Positions 38,620 to 50,200 of a stretch of DNA of 64,000 nt are shown one piece after another. The translations under genes were made by a program, and so were the position numbers. Position 1 is the stretch's first letter. Each line of letters begins with the position of its first letter. Below the pieces are notes generated by a model. That model did not search any database. It was given only the letters and a program-made list of their open reading frames with translations, and was not told the origin of the DNA. Source of the stretch: Geranomyces variabilis (Eukaryota > Chytridiomycota > Chytridiomycetes > Spizellomycetales > Powellomycetaceae); NCBI GenBank assembly GCA_027603065.1, contig JADGJP010000045.1, positions 62,001-126,000 on the forward strand, read 5' to 3'.

Positions 38620-39145
38620 ATGAGTCAAGTCGTTCCCGCCCCCACCGCCGCCGCCGCAGACGGCGAAATCAAAGAGTGGCATTTCCACACATACTTCTTG
38701 CAAAACAACACGCAATCAACGGCCACTGCCACAAATATCTACAACTCGCTCAACAAACATCTCGCCAACAAGGACTTTATCGCTGTGCCGCTTCACACTG
38801 TCAACCAGGGACCCATTGGTCCACATCTGATTGGCAGCTTTGAAACCTGGTGCGAGTTGTCTCTACAAATGAGCGTAATGCAATACATACCCTAATACCT
38901 TTGGACGTCACTCCAGGTGCCCGAAAGAGTACTTTCACACAGTATATCAATGGTTCCTGCTCAACCGCGCGGGCTTATCGATTCTTATCCACCCGTTGAC
39001 GCGAGAAGAAGTTCGCGACCACTCGGAACGCGCCGTGTGGATGGGCACGCCTCTGCCTCTGGACTTGACCAAGCTCAGTCCGCTGTTGGACAAGGTGCCT
39101 TTGCAATACCCACAATACAAGCTTGGCTACTCGAGGGACACATGA
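38620..39145 (+). CDS. DOPA 4,5-dioxygenase family protein
   Basis: Exons 38620..38849 and 38917..39145 (152 aa, phases close). It matches the small extradiol dioxygenase-like DOPA-dioxygenase family, which in fly agaric opens the ring of L-DOPA in pigment synthesis. Visible motifs are EWHFHTYFLQNN (His pair), VPLHTVNQGPIGPHLIGSFE, WFLLNRAGLSILIHPLTREE and DHSERAVWMGTPLPLD. The conserved histidines of the metal site are all present. Most fungal members have unknown substrates, so a role in betalain-like pigments is not implied. Confidence 0.83.
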
Positions 39146-39366
39146 GTGCGTGCTAGTGTGTGCGTATACCACTGTCAGGACATGGGCTGGCTGGCCAGTT
39201 ATGTATGTAGCTATCCTAATTCTCTAATTGGATTGACCACTACCAAGCCGGAAAAGAAGGGGCTGGCGTATGACGAGGGAAATGGGTGATAAGATATAAT
39301 ACAGAGTTTCGCTCGATCGTTTGGGGGAAAAGTATTGTGCGTTTCTCGTTCGTTATCGGGAGCTCT

Positions 39367-40164
39367 TTACTTGAGCTTGACATAACCCCATCGGACTTTG
39401 CCATCGCTCCTTCCCGCTCGGTCAACAACAACCTCCTCCTCCTTCTTCTCCACAACCGTAGTTGCAGCAGGTTTACCACTGCCATCGACACCCACAGTGG
39501 TAACTTCGACTTTGGTTGTGCGAATAAACGTAGTGTCGATGAACGGGACAACAGATCTCAGCAAGGCAAGGTAGATGACCAGCGCGCCACGCGTGGAAGG
39601 CAGAATTAGCCAGAGGAGGAGGAATAACTTGAATGTGAAGTAGTAAGGAAAGATGTTGAGGAGGGTTTCTTCGCCGTATTCGAAGAGGCGGAGAAGGCCG
39701 AATATGACCCTGCAGCAAAGGTAAAAAACGCCGGTTATACATGTTGGGTGATTTCTCGCTGTCCGAGCTGCGGCAGACTCGCATTACCAGTATCCAAGCC
39801 ACTGGCCCTGCTCGTCTTGCGATCCACCGACGGCTCTAAGACTCCAGTACGCGGGCAGGATATATCCCACAAGGTCGGTAAGCAGGCCGGCGTAAACATT
39901 GTTGAAAATAAGGAACAGGAGAATCAGAGCGATGACGCCGTAGCCGGCGAGGTGAACTTTGGCGACCCCGAGTCGGCGTTCTGCGTGAAGAATGAACGGC
40001 ATGGTCGATAGTGCTCTGTCGAACTATAGAAAGACAATGCACAAAAGAGTGAGAAAAAGCAAACAAGACAAAACCCCGCCGGCCAGATGTCATACATCAT
40101 CGATTCGCGTTTTGAGCTCGCTGGTGCTCATGGACTGAACACTGACGGTTGGGACGTAGACCAT
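39367..40164 (-). CDS. YOP1: Yop1/REEP (TB2/DP1/HVA22) ER-shaping protein
   Basis: Membrane-curving protein of tubular ER. Three exons (complement): 40096..40164, 39788..40023, 39367..39709 (215 aa, phases close). Hydrophobic hairpins at about residues 45-75 and 95-135 carry the family phrases LVGYILPAYWSLRAV, GQWLGYWVIFGLLRLFEYGE and WLILPSTRGALVIYLALLR. The C-terminal tail is Val/Glu/Lys-rich and cytosolic. It converges with the DOPA-dioxygenase gene. Only the spliced protein shows the domain, because the first and last exons look unrelated alone. Confidence 0.88.
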
Positions 40165-40542
40165 GATTGAGAAAAAACGTTGGAGTGCGTGACAGGATGG
40201 GGCTCAAGATGGCGGGCGGGCAGGCCAGCAAGCAGCGGGTGACAATTTTTTTGCGCTTTTAACTTGGCAGGAGGTTCTTTTCTTTGGTTGCGAGGGCTAT
40301 ATATGAGGGAAAGGAGGCAGGCCGAGTGCCTAGTACTTAGCGGGGACGATGGGCAATGGACGGCGGGGCGCCAGGCCTGTCGTGTGTTGGCTCGCGAGGG
40401 GAGTTTAACTTGCGCACAAGGAGGCCCGCGCCCATTAACGCGTCTTGCGTCGCACCGAAACCGTCATCGCTGTCCAAAATGACAACCACCGAAGACCCAG
40501 GAACGAGTATAATATATCATATATCTTAGTGATTCCTTCTAC
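40165..40542. other. intergenic region between Yop1 start and CFAP73 stop
   Basis: Promoter side of YOP1 and 3' end of the coiled-coil gene. AT-rich TATAATATATCATATAT at about 40508-40524. No gene is visible. Confidence 0.4.
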
Positions 40543-41891
40543 TCAGGCAACACCAATCCTTGCGGGAGGCACGTCTGTGGTGATATCAGACAAATCCATG
40601 ATAAACTGTTGGATCTTCTCTAACTGCATCACTGTATCACCGGTACCGTTCAGGCGGTTATTCAGATGTGACTTGACTAGGTTGAAAAGGTTATTTGTTG
40701 CCCTGATAGCATTGCATTGCAGACATAGAAAAGAATAACAAGGAAGAACAGGTCATTCAATGCCGGTCACTCTCTTTCTTTCTACTTTTCGATCAGTTCT
40801 TACATTTTGATTTGCCCGAGCAGAAGGGACTTTTGCGTAGCATTGTTCATGGTATGATCGCACTCGCTCTGCCATTTCGCCGAACGCTGCTGCATTTCTT
40901 CCAGCCGGGTTTGCAGCTTGGCAATATCGTTGTTGTAGTTTAGCATAATGTTGTTCTTTTCCTATGCGTGCGAGTCGCCAAAAGTGCGTGTCTTTAGCAT
41001 ATAGCCACGGAAAGCTGTCTCCACCTTCCTCCCTGGTCACCTCTGTCGAATGCAGAAACGATGCTCTGTCTTTTTCTGTCCGCTCTTGCGCCTCCCGGGA
41101 CCGATCGAGCAATTCCCGGTTGGTTGCCGCTAGCGTGTCGAATCGCCCAATGATGTCCTTGACCTCGCCAAACTCCTCCACATTTTCCAGAACGGCCTCC
41201 AAATAGCGCTGGTAGGCCAGATCTTGTGTATAGAGAAGAACAGATGGAACGTCAGCAAAAAGCCTTTTACAATCCCTGCACGGGTTTCCGAGAGAAAACT
41301 CAACTGGTTTCGACAGCTTTGGTCTGACGGTCTTTTTTACTGAAGAGCCCGGTCATGTTTTCACGTAGATTGGAAATCTCGTTTTCTTTTAGCTCGCGAG
41401 TTTTCCGCTCATCCAGCGATTTCTTCATGGCGCGGGACCGCTTAGCGTCGTTTTCCTGCAAAAGACTGCCTATCAGACACCCATCTAGAACGTCGCTTTC
41501 GTCATGGATTCAATCCGCCCCTCAAAATTCCTTCTACCATATCCTGTTACCTTTAGAAACTTATCGAACTTCATAAGCGACTCCTTCAACTGCGTTTCCT
41601 TTTTAGCAAGCTCCTCTCTCCGGTGCGCCAGCGACTCAATCTTGAGCGCAAACTCGGCTTTCTGCTGATGCAAGCCGTTTTCCACTTCTTGCATTTCCCG
41701 CCGCTTTTCTAGCAGTTTGGTTGCCGGTGTCAGGTCATGGTCTTCTTGCTCGGGGGCTTTACTTTCGAGAGAAGCGCTGAAATATGAGTTTTGTGGAAAT
41801 GATTTTGACCTCGCAGGTACGCGCACATTAGGAGCTTCTTCTCCATGTTGACGCGGAAGTACTCTTCCACGTTGGCAAGATTGGAGGCCAT
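40543..41891 (-). CDS. CFAP73/CCDC42-family ciliary coiled-coil protein (DUF4200)
   Basis: Axonemal protein family: CFAP73 (MIA2) acts in the modifier-of-inner-arms complex that tunes dynein, and CCDC42 acts in sperm flagella. Six exons (complement): 41821..41891, 41551..41776, 41305..41455, 41041..41222, 40804..40961, 40543..40702 (315 aa, almost exactly the family length, phases close). The DUF4200 signature is intact: TPATKLLEKRREMQEVENGL, REELAKKETQLKESLMKFDK, FLKENDAKRSRAMKK. The C-terminus KMATNNLFNLVKSHL also fits. It is coiled coil almost throughout. Which of the two paralogues it corresponds to is not decided. Confidence 0.85.
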
Positions 41892-43635
41892 TGTTGATAG
41901 GTGTTATACGCGGTTGGAAAGGCAGCGCAGGTGCAAAATGGTTGCGGTGTGAGAGGTTATTTTAGACTTCAGCGACAAGCGAGACATGCGCGTCGCTTGC
42001 GGAACATTCTCGACAGCAACCCTAGACCTTATCGTCTGGTGGATCTTCAATCTATGACCATATAAACCTGACTGGCGCGCGGCGCTGTGGTGGGTTGCGA
42101 CGCTTGCCGGCGACCGCGGCTAGGCAGAGCGGCGACTGGTACCTTCGCGGGCGCACAAAACTCCGACAGTGCGCCAGTTTATAATATATAAGTACTTGAC
42201 AAGCACACCCAAGCCAGCATTCTCAACGTTGAACAAATGTATCTGGCCATTTTTTGCAGATCCTGAATGTGGCACCGGGGCTAGTGTGTGGCGTGGAGTA
42301 AATTAAGAACAGGTGCTGGAATAATCAGTACCGGACGGCGGACAGCGTGAGCAGACGTCGGGCCCAGGGCCACCCGGCACAGCTTTCCGCATGCGCTGAG
42401 CGTTTTCGGAGGACAGTTTTGGCTTTCTCTGCTCTGTAGTAGGCATTGAGGGCCACTCATACACGGGCAACCGGACAAGTCTTACACAGCCAAGTGGCTC
42501 TTTTACGCGCAGGTTTTTCGTAACCCCCCTGATTGAAACCCGCCGGCAGGCTCGTGCGCACCGACCTCAACTGCGAACACTGCGCACAATGCCTTGCTGG
42601 CTACTATTCCCTGACTACGTTGTTATCGCTGACGCTGGCGCCACGCATAACGGCTGGGAGCGGGCCCGCCCGTCGCGCTTGTGCCTACTATTACCAACTG
42701 CGGTAACAGGACTTTCAATGACAGCACGGTCCTTGGCGCCGCGATTAACTGCGCACCATCCGCAAAAGGGTAAGTTCTGCAAGTCGCCGAGCTCGACCAA
42801 GAAGTGCCGCATGGCGAGTATGTCAGCAACCCCTACAGGTCCTCGCCGACCGCAAAGCTAATCGTATGGCTACATAGTACTGTATGCCTAAACGGGGAAT
42901 GCCATGCGGCTGGCAACCCATTACGCGCAGCTAGCGGTGTTGGTATGTGAGGGGCCCACGGAGCACTTTACCGCTATACAGTACGCCGCTGTGTTTGCGG
43001 GCGATGGCGATAGTAGCTGTGACGCCGGGGTGGGTGACATTTGCTTGCGCTTATTGAGTCACTGAGTACGCAGCGATTAGCGAAATACTCTATGAAAGCC
43101 GCATTTTCGCAAAAAGTTATGTTCAGACCGGAGACACGACCCGTATAAACCCCCTACTATCCAAGTGATTTGCCGAACCAAAATCCTCACGTTTGCTGCC
43201 GGAACTCTCTCCGTATAGGCTCCGTACAGATGTAGGGCAAAAAGAAAGCTCAAATCAAACCAGCATTGTGTGGTTGAATGCAATTGCGAGCCAGACAGCG
43301 CAAAGAGTGCTTGACTCAGGATGACTCATATTCTTGCCCAAAGTCCTAACGCTACTTCTTTATTGATCGCATTGATAGAAACATTAAAAGCACATTGTCC
43401 TTAAAATATTAGATCAGTCCTGGCGCTTAACGTTAAAAGTTGCCACGATGGGCCTGAAAGAAGACCAAGTTCGCATAAACATACTTGCGAACGCATGAGA
43501 ATGAGAATACGATAACTCAACAAATGCTCACCAATGATCAGAGTCTAGAGTCCCACAATATTCTTTGTATGAGTGAATGGGACGAGTAGATACGAGTCTA
43601 TTCTTAAGTCCTGCAATTAAGAAGAACGAGTCATT
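41892..43635. other. long intergenic region, nothing recognised
   Basis: About 1.7 kb with no supported gene. Open frames near 42281-42860 on both strands are Cys/Pro/Arg-rich shadows without motifs. An AT-rich TATAATATATAAG (42181-42193) could be a promoter relic. No repeat of more than 12 bp was noticed. Confidence 0.4.
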
Positions 43636-45073
43636 TTAGAAGTGCTGCGTAATCGCCATGGCTTCTTCCGACTTACCATCGCTCACGAGCACATGATCAA
43701 TGAGAACATGCTCGTCCCCTCCGCTGTCCTTGCAGTCTCCGTTTCTATCATACCAGTTCGTGTATCTCTCTGTCTGGTTCATCCACTGTTTGGCCAGGTT
43801 ATAGAGTGGTGGGGATGTCGATTTGCGCAACAAGGACAAGGCTTGGCTGATGGGCGTGTCAATCGGCCCTGCCGCATCGAGAATCTCGTCATCATAATCG
43901 TTGAAATCGCCCATGACAAGAACCTCGTCGGCGGGGTGGTTTTCGACATGGGCGCGGATAACGTCGGCAATCACCGCTGCTTGCGCCTCGCGCTGATTTG
44001 TAAGGTGTCAAATGCCGCCCTCAATTAAGTCGTGGACAAGCCTTGCTGTGCTCGCAGTCTTACCCTTTCGCACCTCTCTGGTTTATCCGGGTACGCAATC
44101 ATGTGCGTGCCCGCCAAAAGCAGCTTGATGTCGTTAATCATAAATGTTGCAAAATAGTTTTTGCTGCTACCTGCTAATCGAGACGGTGCGCCGGGCTTTG
44201 TCCACCCGCACCGGGATCCCGGCACGGGATAGATAGCCCTGTCGTCGGTGCGGACAACATCCGCCTGTGGGTCGACCTTGGTGATAAAACCAACGTTTTG
44301 TCCTTCATGACGTCAACCACCACTTCGTGAGCAAAATGCCCACATTTGCTCTCTGCGGTTTGCAGACTGAAGAAGCGGTCTTCGGTACGTTACCCAGGGC
44401 GGTGTCTCGACCTGGAACCAAGTAGCTCTTGTAGGCTCCCAAGGGTGCCCCGTATCCCTGTTCCAAAACCCCGATCAACTTGTCGAGAGTATCACAGCCT
44501 TCGACCTCGCTGAGATGCACAATGTCCGGCTGGCCCATCGTAGTTATAGTCTCGGCAACCCTTATGAAATGACTGGCCGCCATGTTCCGGTCCTGCAAGA
44601 GTTACGCGCAAGGAGGCTTCAGCCCGTGAGCATTGGTTTCGCCCAAGCCTACAACGCTGATTTTGATGACGGAGATATTCCGCGCCAATTATGCCGCTTA
44701 ACCCTACCTTCCAGGGACATCCTTTTCCTGGGCAGACCATGTTTCCCGTTCCGCCAAACAGGAAAAGCCACTCGGCGTTGAAATTTCCAATAGTGAGCTC
44801 GTCCTTGTTTGGCCTGCGGTCGCCCGGCTCGTCCGGCGCCCGAGCGCACGCTTTTGGAACCGGACGCTTTGGCCTGAAAGTTAAGCCGCTGCCGGCAAGG
44901 TCATCCACTTGGTTTGGCGGTGCGTCGTCGCCGCCGCTATCCAGTGCGACTTGTGAAGAACGGCTGCGCCGGGCGTGAACTTGGGGGAGCGCGCATAGCG
45001 CAAGGGCAGTGCACAATATGCGAGCGAAAACCGACGTCTCAACCGACCGAGTGGAAATATGGAGCTGTACCAT
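43636..45073 (-). CDS. secreted endonuclease/exonuclease/phosphatase (EEP) family protein
   Basis: Four exons (complement): 44708..45073, 44394..44592, 44064..44302, 43636..43992 (386 aa, phases close). The N-terminus carries a hydrophobic segment FARILCTALALCALPQVHA followed by basic residues, as in a signal peptide or anchor. EEP catalytic motifs are all visible: LTIGNFNAEWLF, IVHLSEVEGC (metal-binding Glu), LLLAGTHMIAYPD (His), VLVMGDFND (Asp/Asn) and VLIDHVLVSD (Asp-His). The substrate (nucleic acid, phosphoinositide or other phosphoester) cannot be told from this. The gene is divergent from LysRS, with 152 bp between the starts. Confidence 0.82.
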
Positions 45074-45225
45074 CGTCAGAGGGAAAGAGAAGAGGACGAT
45101 GGCACACAAATGGTAAGGAACGTATTCTTGAAAAAGGTTTGTCACGTTCAAAGCATTGCATTCCAAGGTTGCCTGCCAATTACTTCCCGCTAGTCCACCC
45201 TCCTTGGCGAGACAGCAACCGGAAG

Positions 45226-46995
45226 ATGCGCAGAGCGCCAACCAGCTGCACCGCAAACGCAGCGTTGCGCTGGAAGCCCAAGCCCTACTTCCAGCCGTCC
45301 GCGTTGTCAAATTGCCTCACTCGCTCCCGGGCTTGCGCTTTACACTCCGCTGCCTCCCCTCCGTCAACGCAAACTCAAGCGCCAGCAGCAGCGCCTGTCG
45401 GCGAGGCATACCGCAACCACCGCATCGAGCAGCTCAGCTCGCTGAACCTATCGAGTTACCCTCGCTTTTCACCACCGTCGAACCTTATCAGTCAAACACA
45501 GTTTACAGCAAAATACAACGCCCTCTTTGCACCGGGCGAGTGGGCCAAGAACAACTCAGCTTCTGTAACATTAGTCGGCAGGATTTCCGCAAGGCGAGAT
45601 GCGAGTAAAAAGCTTATCTTCGTCGACCTAAACCGTGAAGGGTTTAAGACGCAACTGGTCCTCCGCCGAGACGAATTTGAAGGCGGCGCAGAGCAGTTTT
45701 CTACCATTGTCAAGGGCCTTAAGGTCGGAGACGTGGTTCGCGCAACGGGATACGCCGGTCGCACGCCCGCCGGCGAACTGAGCGTTGCTGCTCGCGATAT
45801 TGAGATGCTTGCTCCATGTCTGTGGAACATACCAAAGGATCTTGCAGACCCGGACACGCGCTTCCGCAATCGGCATTTAGATCTCTTGGTCAATGAATCG
45901 CCGCTTGCAATTTTGAAGCGCCGCGCGGCTGTAATTGCCCATGTGCGGGCATATCTGACGTCTCGCGGGTTTCTGGAAGTCGAGACGCCAATCTTGTCGC
46001 CTAAACCCGGTGGGGCAACCGCCCGTCCGTTTACGACAACATCCAATGCATTATCAGAGTCCAATCAGTCTCTGTTTCTTCGAGTCGCGCCGGAGCTGTA
46101 TCTTAAGCAGCTTGTCATTGGCGGCGCCGACCGCGTATTTGAAATCGGCAAGCAGTTCCGCAATGAGGAGATTGACTCCACACACAATCCCGAATTCACG
46201 ACGTGCGAGTTTTACATGGCGTATGCGGATCTTGAAGAAGTGATGTCGATGACAGAGGAGCTCCTCCGCGGCGCAGCTATTGCCGCAGCTGGCGGGTTGC
46301 AAGTACCGTATACTATTACCGATGATTCCGGCTCGCGCCGTGAGGTAGAGATTGACTTTGCAGCGCCGTTTGTTCGTATTGACGTTGTCAATGAGCTTGA
46401 ACGACACATGGGGCGTAAACTCCCGGATTTTGACGCACCAACCGCGGGGAACGAGCTCATAGGCGCGTGCAAAGAGCTCAACGTCCCCTTGCCATCTCCT
46501 GCCACAATTCCACGCCTCCTTGACCGCCTTATCTCTCATCTCATCGAACCCACTCTGTCCCTTGCTCCTACTTTTCTCATCAACCATCCTGCACCACTCT
46601 CCCCACTCGCTAAATCTATGTCCGCTCCAAAGCTATCATCATCACTATCACCATCACCATCATACCCGCCATCCACACGCACAGCCCGCTTCGAGCTTTT
46701 CATTGCCAACCGCGAGCTCGTCAACGCGTACGAAGAGCTCAATGATCCGCACGAGCAGCGCACGCGTTTTGCATTGCAAGCGCAACAACGTGCGATAGAT
46801 GGCGACGACGAAGCGATGCCCGCTGACGAGGGCTTTTGCGATGCACTCGAATGGGGCCTTCCGCCAACGACGGGTTGGGGGCTTGGCATCGACCGATTGG
46901 TAATGCTACTGTCAGGAACGAGGCGGATTAGAGAGGTGTTGACGTTTCCCATTGTGAATACGGATGCGGAGACGGGGCGGCCGCGGGCAGAATAG
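45226..46995 (+). CDS. MSK1: lysyl-tRNA synthetase, mitochondrial type
   Basis: Class IIb synthetase charging mitochondrial tRNA-Lys. Single exon, 589 aa. The start at 45226 gives a basic presequence (MRRAPTSCTANAALRWKPK). A longer in-frame stretch back to 44914 runs through the promoter and is not used. Domains are an OB-fold (SVTLVGRISARRDASKKLIF) followed by the catalytic core with motif 1 (FLEVETPILSPKPGGATARP), motif 2 (FRNEEIDSTHNPEFTTCEFY) and motif 3 (GWGLGIDRLVMLL). A Ser/Pro-rich insert of about 20 residues separates SPLAK from RFELFIANRELVNAYEE, which are normally close together. This is specific to this protein as far as I can tell. Confidence 0.93.
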   Translation: MRRAPTSCTANAALRWKPKPYFQPSALSNCLTRSRACALHSAASPPSTQTQAPAAAPVGEAYRNHRIEQLSSLNLSSYPRFSPPSNLISQTQFTAKYNALFAPGEWAKNNSASVTLVGRISARRDASKKLIFVDLNREGFKTQLVLRRDEFEGGAEQFSTIVKGLKVGDVVRATGYAGRTPAGELSVAARDIEMLAPCLWNIPKDLADPDTRFRNRHLDLLVNESPLAILKRRAAVIAHVRAYLTSRGFLEVETPILSPKPGGATARPFTTTSNALSESNQSLFLRVAPELYLKQLVIGGADRVFEIGKQFRNEEIDSTHNPEFTTCEFYMAYADLEEVMSMTEELLRGAAIAAAGGLQVPYTITDDSGSRREVEIDFAAPFVRIDVVNELERHMGRKLPDFDAPTAGNELIGACKELNVPLPSPATIPRLLDRLISHLIEPTLSLAPTFLINHPAPLSPLAKSMSAPKLSSSLSPSPSYPPSTRTARFELFIANRELVNAYEELNDPHEQRTRFALQAQQRAIDGDDEAMPADEGFCDALEWGLPPTTGWGLGIDRLVMLLSGTRRIREVLTFPIVNTDAETGRPRAE

Positions 46996-47252
46996 ACCCC
47001 TTGGCATGATCAGCATGTATCGTCTGGCCGGCGTAACAATCATGTGGGCCACAATAAGAGTTTCTCATCGCAGCTCGTTCAACACGTTAAAATGGTGGTC
47101 TTAACTGCGCGCCATGCCGAAGTCACAATTTGTGTGTAATCGTGAGTCGGAGCGCTATCTGGAAAAGGGCGGTTGCTCAAACCCAAAATTACGATGGATT
47201 AACATGAAAGTGCGCATTGATTAAAAAGATACAGAGGAGTCCGAATAATACA

Positions 47253-50200
47253 TCAAAGCTTTGGTGGGATGGGTTTTGCGCCTGCCGCTTTCTCGGTTGC
47301 GCTTGGCGGCGAAACCTTCTTCTTCGCGAGCTTGGCCTTGCCCTTTTTGGTATCTACCCACGCCGCCGCAATTCGCGCAAGCCGGAGCACGCGTATCGCG
47401 ACGGTAGCCGTATCTCGACGATTCTTGCCCTCACGCCTAAATCGTCCAATCTGCTCGCACAGTTCCCACAATGCAGAGTCAGGGCGGATGTTGTGCCAGG
47501 CGTCGTGGATTTCCTCGTCGCCCGGGGCGCCGAGGAACGAGAGTGCTGTGGCCACAGGGGACACTGACGGGTCGTCTTGCTGTTGCTGTTGCTGCTGTTG
47601 CTGGTGCTGAGCGCGGTGCAGATGCTTGTGTTGCTGCTTGGCGCGGCTTTTGGTGCGAGATTCGCGCTCTGCCATGTAAGCTTCGGCCGCGGCGACGCCG
47701 GCCGCCTCGCGCATCGCTGTCGCAGTTGCAGTTGCCTTGACGCTCTCCCGAAGCGTCGCACCAGGGTCTCCGCGCAAGCCCTTGGGCGGATTCTCCTGAA
47801 CCTCGTCAGGTAACGGCGGCAGGATGTCGCGGGGAATGAAATCGGGGGCAATGGCGACCCAAGTAATCATAGGGCCCGACGCAGGTGCTGCCGGTGGAGG
47901 TGCGGAGGATGATGTTGCGGCAGCCGGCTGGGGGATGTACGGCGCAAGCTGGGCGGGCTGGCTTGCTGACTTGACAGTAAGAATGACACCCATGTCTTTG
48001 AAACGAGCCATGGCATTCTTCAAAGTCTCTTTGTTGATGGATTCAAAATATGAAAGATCGCCTAATACAAAGCAGACCGAAAATGTTTAGCGAACCGGCT
48101 TTAGTGTAAGTAATACCGAACCACAATTACCTTCGTAATACAAGGTCTTGCCGAGGTACTGCGCGCGATTCATGACTACACGTTCGTCAACCCACTCCAG
48201 TGGTGTAGGCGCTGGCTGCCCATCCGGGCCGGTGGTTGGCGTCGGCGGAACGTCGGGAATAATCGAAAACAAGCTCACAGCCGCCAGCCAGTACGTTTCC
48301 ACGAACGGCCACATCAAGAAGCAGTAAAAGTCAAATGTCTCGCGCCCGATGCGGCGCTCTTCTGGGCTGAGCGAAATCCATTTGACGACATCTTCTGGGG
48401 CTGCCGTTGCACGGCCACCATCACCATCAATGGCGGCGACGGGAGTGCGCTCTTCTTCTTCTACTGTAATGACGCCTGCGACACGGAGCCGCTCCACAGT
48501 TTCGTCCAAGTTCTTTTCAAGCCCTCCCGGTCCGTAGATAAACTCAGCTTTCAGAAGCTGCGAAACAAACGCAACATCCTCGGCAAGGAAAGGGTGCAGC
48601 TGAATGCGCTGGCTGTGAACCGGCCCGCCGGCTTTAACAGTCGCGTACATCGCAGTGGAAAGAATTGCTATTGGCGAGACACTTTGTTAATCGTGGAGCC
48701 ACATTAGCAAGCCCCGTTTGGCCAAGCCTGTGACATACCCTCGGAAAGAAATAAATGGATAACTTGGTTCCGGTAAAAGCTAAGCTCAAATCGTTTTAAT
48801 GGGTAGTAGACTGGCTCAAGGAGGTCCGTTCGCTTCCCAATCAGGTCTTTCATTTGCTGCACCGCGCTGTATTGCAGAACAACATACGGTTAAGCGAGAG
48901 TCCTGTGGAGTCCCCGCGCAAAGTAACCTACCGTTCGACAATAGCAGCAGTGGACATGTCGCCAAAATGGGCCACGCGGCCCCCTTTCGCAAGAATCTCG
49001 CGTTTGAGCCAATTGACTTTGCGCACCAACTATGAACATATGCGGGCTTAGAGACAAATCCTTTAGCAGACGCAAAAGCGGTGTGACAAACCTCGTTGCG
49101 GCCAACGCCCCTCCCTCGCAGCGTTAGAACAACGGTCCCCACAAGGGCAGTTGGCATGGTCACGTTTACAGCGTTAATGTCGCTGAGAACCCTGAAGCCC
49201 AGGGACTGAAGGAGCAATATGCGGTCTTCTGGCACGGACATAGGTTGGAATGTCGCTCCGCGACGTACTTGTTGGCTCTCAATGTACTGCTTCAGCGAAT
49301 ATGGTTTGGCAAACCTGATGTCAATTCGTCCCCACTAAAGCGCCAATAGTCACCATTCAGCCAAAACCAGCGTAAGGAAGGCGAGCACGCGGGCGGCAAA
49401 ACATTCAGAAGCATACCTTGAACTGGAGAATGTTAACACTGTTCAGCAAGCCCTTCAAGCTCTCTTTCTGTTTCGGTGTGCCGAGCAACTCGTTGACGTA
49501 AGACTCGGTCTCAATGACTTTGTCGTATCCAATGCTCATGGGAACGAGTATGACGTCTTTTACGCGGCCTGCAGCAACCGCGTCCAAAACAATTTTCAAG
49601 ATGCCAAATTTTGGCTGCAGCAGCTTTCCAATTCTGCTTCGCGTCCCTTCAATAAAGACTTCCAGGTTGTGACCGCGCGTGAGAAGAAGCTGCGAGCCGA
49701 GCCGCGAGCGCGTCAGAAGTTTCACGCATGTAGACGTCGCATAACATGAACTGCGTACCTCAATATATTCCTTCATCAGCACGTTGTACAGAACGTCGTC
49801 GCCCCATTGCCGCCGTATAAAGAATGCTCCGCCCGCCTTCAGAATGGATCCAACCACGGGCATATTGAGGTTATCGCCGGCTGCAATATGGGGTAATGCT
49901 ATACCGAGCCGATAAAATATGTACCTATGCAAACACAATTAGCACATGCGGAATCTCGCGCAAATGAAATCGCAGCCAATCTTACGAAAGAACCAAGTAG
50001 TCCACGTGGCTTTTATGACATGGAAGGAAGATGAGAGACATCTTGTTCGCTTCCGCATACCGCGCATATTTTTGGAGCTGTGCGCCGTTGCGAGTGAACC
50101 AGAAGTTAGAAGTGAAAATGTGTGGAGCAGTGGCCTACCTAGAGTATAATTTACCTCCACAAACTCGCTCTCGCGAATGTGAATGCCCTGGTGGTACATT

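Noticed and set aside
44914-45225. N-terminal extension of LysRS
   Set aside because: It overlaps the start of the divergent EEP gene. The Met at 45226 gives a proper mitochondrial presequence.
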